This document shows positions 60,780-64,000 of a stretch of DNA of 64,000 nt, one piece after another. The position numbers and the translations under genes are program-made. Numbering within the stretch: position 1 is the stretch's first letter; every line of letters starts with the position of its first letter. This DNA comes from Phoenix dactylifera. Lineage: Eukaryota > Streptophyta > Magnoliopsida > Arecales > Arecaceae. The notes below the pieces were generated by a model, which made no database searches, was not told where the DNA came from, and saw only the letters and a list, made by a program, of their open reading frames with translations. Location of the stretch: positions 16,894,631 through 16,958,630 of the forward strand of contig NC_052396.1 in assembly GCF_009389715.1 (NCBI RefSeq). The letters run 5' to 3'.

Positions 60780-63630
60780 AATTAGATATAGTATAATACA
60801 ATAGCAAAATTATATGATTTGACATAAATATTAATTTTAAATATGACAATTAAATTCTTTAATTTTTGAAGATTGATCCGTAATATCATATCAATATTGT
60901 ACATTCAATATGTGGCAGTTATGATATCATATCAAAATTATGCATGCAATATGTCGTAGCTATGATATTCAATATTCATATATATTATAATAGGCAAGAT
61001 TGTATATAATTTTAAGCTATAATAAGATATATCTCACTCAGAGCTGATGAGATGTCACATGCTTCTTATACCAGTGGTTGGAACATTCCAAAGAATTGGC
61101 TGTTTTATAATATATCAGAGTAGGTTAATATATCAGAGTCGGTGCAATAAACTAATCAATGAAGGTTTCTAATTAACTGGCTGGCTTCTTGATTATTATG
61201 TCCTTTGATCGATGGAGGGGATTAAAGGGGACGAGCATGTGGAGAAGAGCAGGGAATTCGGACCCGTGCCTGCCTTCCATGAAGCCTTTACCAAGTACCT
61301 ATAATGTTGCAAGCGGGGCCTTCATTCACAAGGCCAGAAGGTTTACAAAGCAAAAATGAGAGCATTCCCATCAAATTCTTGTCAGTGCCAGAGACCATTC
61401 AAGACTAGCTGCCAAGTGGCAAGTACTAGGGCTTTTGTGTGGATCCCACCGGGTTGTTTATAGTTAGGACACGGCAGTGGAGGACAGGGTCCCAAAGGTA
61501 AAGCAGTAAGTTGACAGGCAACCAAGACCCACTCAACAGCAGCCACCATCACAAACTACAGACATGGGATAAAGACGATCAACTGAAAGGACTTTATAGC
61601 TACCAGGGAGTTTCAGCTGGGTTGGAGAAATCTTTAAATACAAAAAAAAATAATATAAATTGATATAAAATTACAAAAATAATGACAAATATTACTGAGT
61701 AATACAAATTATTATGTGGCCTCTCAAAACACTCTAACAAAATTTTACTAATAAAAAAAATAATATATATCGACGCCTAATAAAAAAAATATAATAAATA
61801 CTATACGTTGTTACGTGGTTTCTAAAAGCTGCTCTCTCTTAAGCAATCTAGCATGGTCATCTTAGAGACTTCGGACGAGGTCCGGGCCTAACTAGCCAGT
61901 GGGACTTTGTGAAATAAGTTAGTCGCATATTATAGCTTGCCACGTGCCCTTTCAAGATATAGATACGTAGGGCTGAATCTAGATTTGATCTGGTTATGGA
62001 AATCTAAGGAATAAATTAGTTGTAAGAAGTCATGAGGAATGCGACGCAGCATGGAGGAGCGGAAAAGAGAACCCAACCTAACGAACAAGCCTTTGTGTGG
62101 GTATATCTATAATTTAAAAAGGTGGCGGGTGGGGACTGGGGAGAGCAATGGGTATAGGAGAAAGAGAGGAATAAGATGGGGTGAGCTGACTGCATCTCTT
62201 GGCACGAGGGGCCCTTTCTCACGATGCAATAATGGAAGGAGGTGCGTCTCCCCTGATCTATGAATAAGACACCCCACCCCACCCCCTCTTAGCTTAAAAA
62301 TCTTTTCTTAGTACCATTGATGGCAGGAGTTACAGTAGTGAGTTTACAACTTGGCTCGCTTAGCCCGCAATCCACTTGGTCTCATGTTGGTGCATGCACC
62401 CGGTGCCATTGCCGGGCTGCTTCTGTGTATTCGAACCAGTAGATTTCCTCTTTTGCAACACCGAGCAAGGATTTCTGAAGAAAGAGCATATACAAATAAA
62501 AATATTTAAGTAAAATATGAGATGGATAGAGTGCAATTTGGTTAGGAGATTTTTCTCTGAAAAGCATAATTAAATCTAATTTGAAAAAGAATAGAGGAGG
62601 ATATAATTAAATTTACTTCTACGTGAAGATTAATTAGTATATTTTTAAGATGAGAGGCATTCTCGATCGGTATAGAGGAATATTTTTATAATATAGATAG
62701 ACCATGATTAACGGTGTGAATTTTTGATTTCGATGCACCAAATAAATACCTTCTTCTCTTGATACGAGAAGATACATACATATACATATAAGGATGTATA
62801 CGTGTGTATGAATTCCCTGAAATCTAAGCTTGATTCAATGAAACTTGAGGTGTGATGTTGAGATCTAGACCCAATATAATGGTTTATCGGTTCTATTTTC
62901 AGACCCAACACCCAAGCTTTACATACTGGGTTGGTATCCGATTGTAGAAGCGGCTATCGGTACTGGAAACAAGACAAGACAATGTCGAATAAGAATAACC
63001 TGGATTCGAGCCTGACCCATAGATCCTGTCCTAGATTTTTCGAAACCTGGGAGAGTTTGACCGGTCACAAGCCACCAAAACCATTGCCCACCTCCTCTCC
63101 TCCCGTCGTTTAAGAAGTTCATAGCCACGGCTGAAACCTACAAGAAAATTTTGACCTTGACCCCTCCTTGAACGGAAATGAACGATCACCATCACCGTCA
63201 CTGACGCATCCACTCCCCTTGCATTTTGATAACTCCTCCCGCTCAATCCACAGTGGGACTTGAGCTGCTATCAACTGATTAATTCCAGCTTCATGCAGAC
63301 CCCAGGACACGTTAGCACTCTGAGCTTCCCTATTCATTGATCCCTATCTGTAGCATTTTCTCCAACTAGGCTCCAATCTGGCCCATTGAGTTGGCGTAGT
63401 TGCTTTAGCCACGATAAAACCTCTCTATTGGTTGGGATTCTTTGTTTTCATTAATAAACTTTAGTATGCTAAGCATGAACTAGTGGATTGTGATTAATTA
63501 ATGCATAAAGATCCTTCTGTTGTATGCGAAAACATCCCATCTGCATTAAAGAAAAAGGCTGAAACTGTCTTACATGACAGGAGCCAACATGCATGTATAG
63601 CGAACCTTGAGAGGTAGGATGGGAACGGGA
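60780..63630. other. Intergenic DNA at the right side
   Basis: Mostly AT-rich. No gene with a recognisable product was found. Short open frames near 62039-62282 and 62919-63337 lack family similarity. Confidence 0.35.
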
Positions 63631-63633
63631 GGT

Positions 63634-64000
63634 GTACGAGTTTTCAGGGAAAAGACAGTTCCACTGGTTGGAAGGTATTTTTTTGAGTCCTTTAACTCTG
63701 TATAAGTATCTAAAAACTCTTTGGATCCTCACATACTTTCTCTATTCAAGCTCTAACATCTTCGTCAGGTTATAAGGATTCAAATCCATTCAAATTTAAT
63801 CACAAGCACCATGATCGACCCGTGATCAGCCTTTATGACCTCATATTGTAGTGTCCCCTAGTTCACATAAGTTATGGGACGAGTTTGCTTTAATACCATT
63901 TGTAATAACTTAGGACTTCACCTAAAATGACTGGTTGAAAGGTATTTCTTTTGGGTTTCTTAGTCCTGTATAAATACCCAAGACCTTTTCGGATTTTCAC
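63634..64000 (-). mobile_element. TRIM-like miniature LTR element, cut by the right window edge
   Basis: On the minus strand a first LTR-like segment (64000 down to about 63899) is followed by TGGTATTAAAGC (complement of 63887-63898), 10 of 12 bases of the tRNA-Met primer site. About 150 bp of internal DNA follows, then a second LTR-like segment starting TGTGAGGATCC (complement of 63723-63733) and running to about 63634. The two segments share GATCCAAA/AATCCGAAAA, TATACAG, AATACCTT.CAACCAGT. Total size is near 365 bp, with no coding capacity, as in TRIMs. Confidence 0.55.

Overview
The window reads as nuclear DNA of a flowering plant, most likely a monocot (a palm-like genome is my guess). 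The evidence is spliced genes with GT-AG introns, a plant-specific class VIII myosin, a GEM/GRAM protein, a plant-type F-box/LRR protein, a nuclear tRNA-Lys, and abundant nested transposable elements. There are no bacterial-style operons. The species cannot be fixed from the sequence alone.

Layout. Positions 1-3830 hold a repeat-dense block: a large imperfect palindrome (GC-rich and purine/pyrimidine-rich arms) around a 379-bp tandem repeat. A small one-exon gene with a TATA box follows (4577-4855), then a tRNA-derived SINE with a 13-bp target duplication (5124-5513). After mostly anonymous DNA comes a four-exon GEM-like GRAM-domain gene on the plus strand (10187-11223), a tRNA-Lys(CTT) on minus (13437-13509) and a two-exon F-box/LRR gene on minus (15028-17639; 422 aa).

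From 18831 to 57296 on the minus strand lies one gene, a class VIII unconventional myosin. I resolved it into 23 coding exons (3,582 nt, 1,193 aa) spread over 38.5 kb, including a 14-nt microexon. About 90% of the gene is intron. Introns 9, 10 (whose remnant carries no element I can name), 11 and 15 and their neighbours contain duplications, nested elements and many short GGTACC/CCGG-rich elements. The right end (57300-64000) is intergenic, with a copia-type primer-binding site near 60.77 kb and a TRIM-like miniature LTR element running off the window edge.

Main discovery: the GGTACC/CCGG-rich patches in the myosin introns are not random tandem DNA. At least nine are discrete elements, each with ends close to CAAGGTNTGCCGNACCG and an 8-bp flanking duplication (two perfect, seven matching at 7 of 8). 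This fits a hAT-superfamily non-autonomous (MITE-like) family. A larger copy still carries transposase-like reading-frame remnants, and there is a three-level nest at 44.9-49.2 kb.

The genes do not form a visible pathway. They act in unrelated processes: actin-based motor at plasmodesmata/endosomes/cell plate, ubiquitin ligase substrate recognition, GRAM-domain signalling, and translation.
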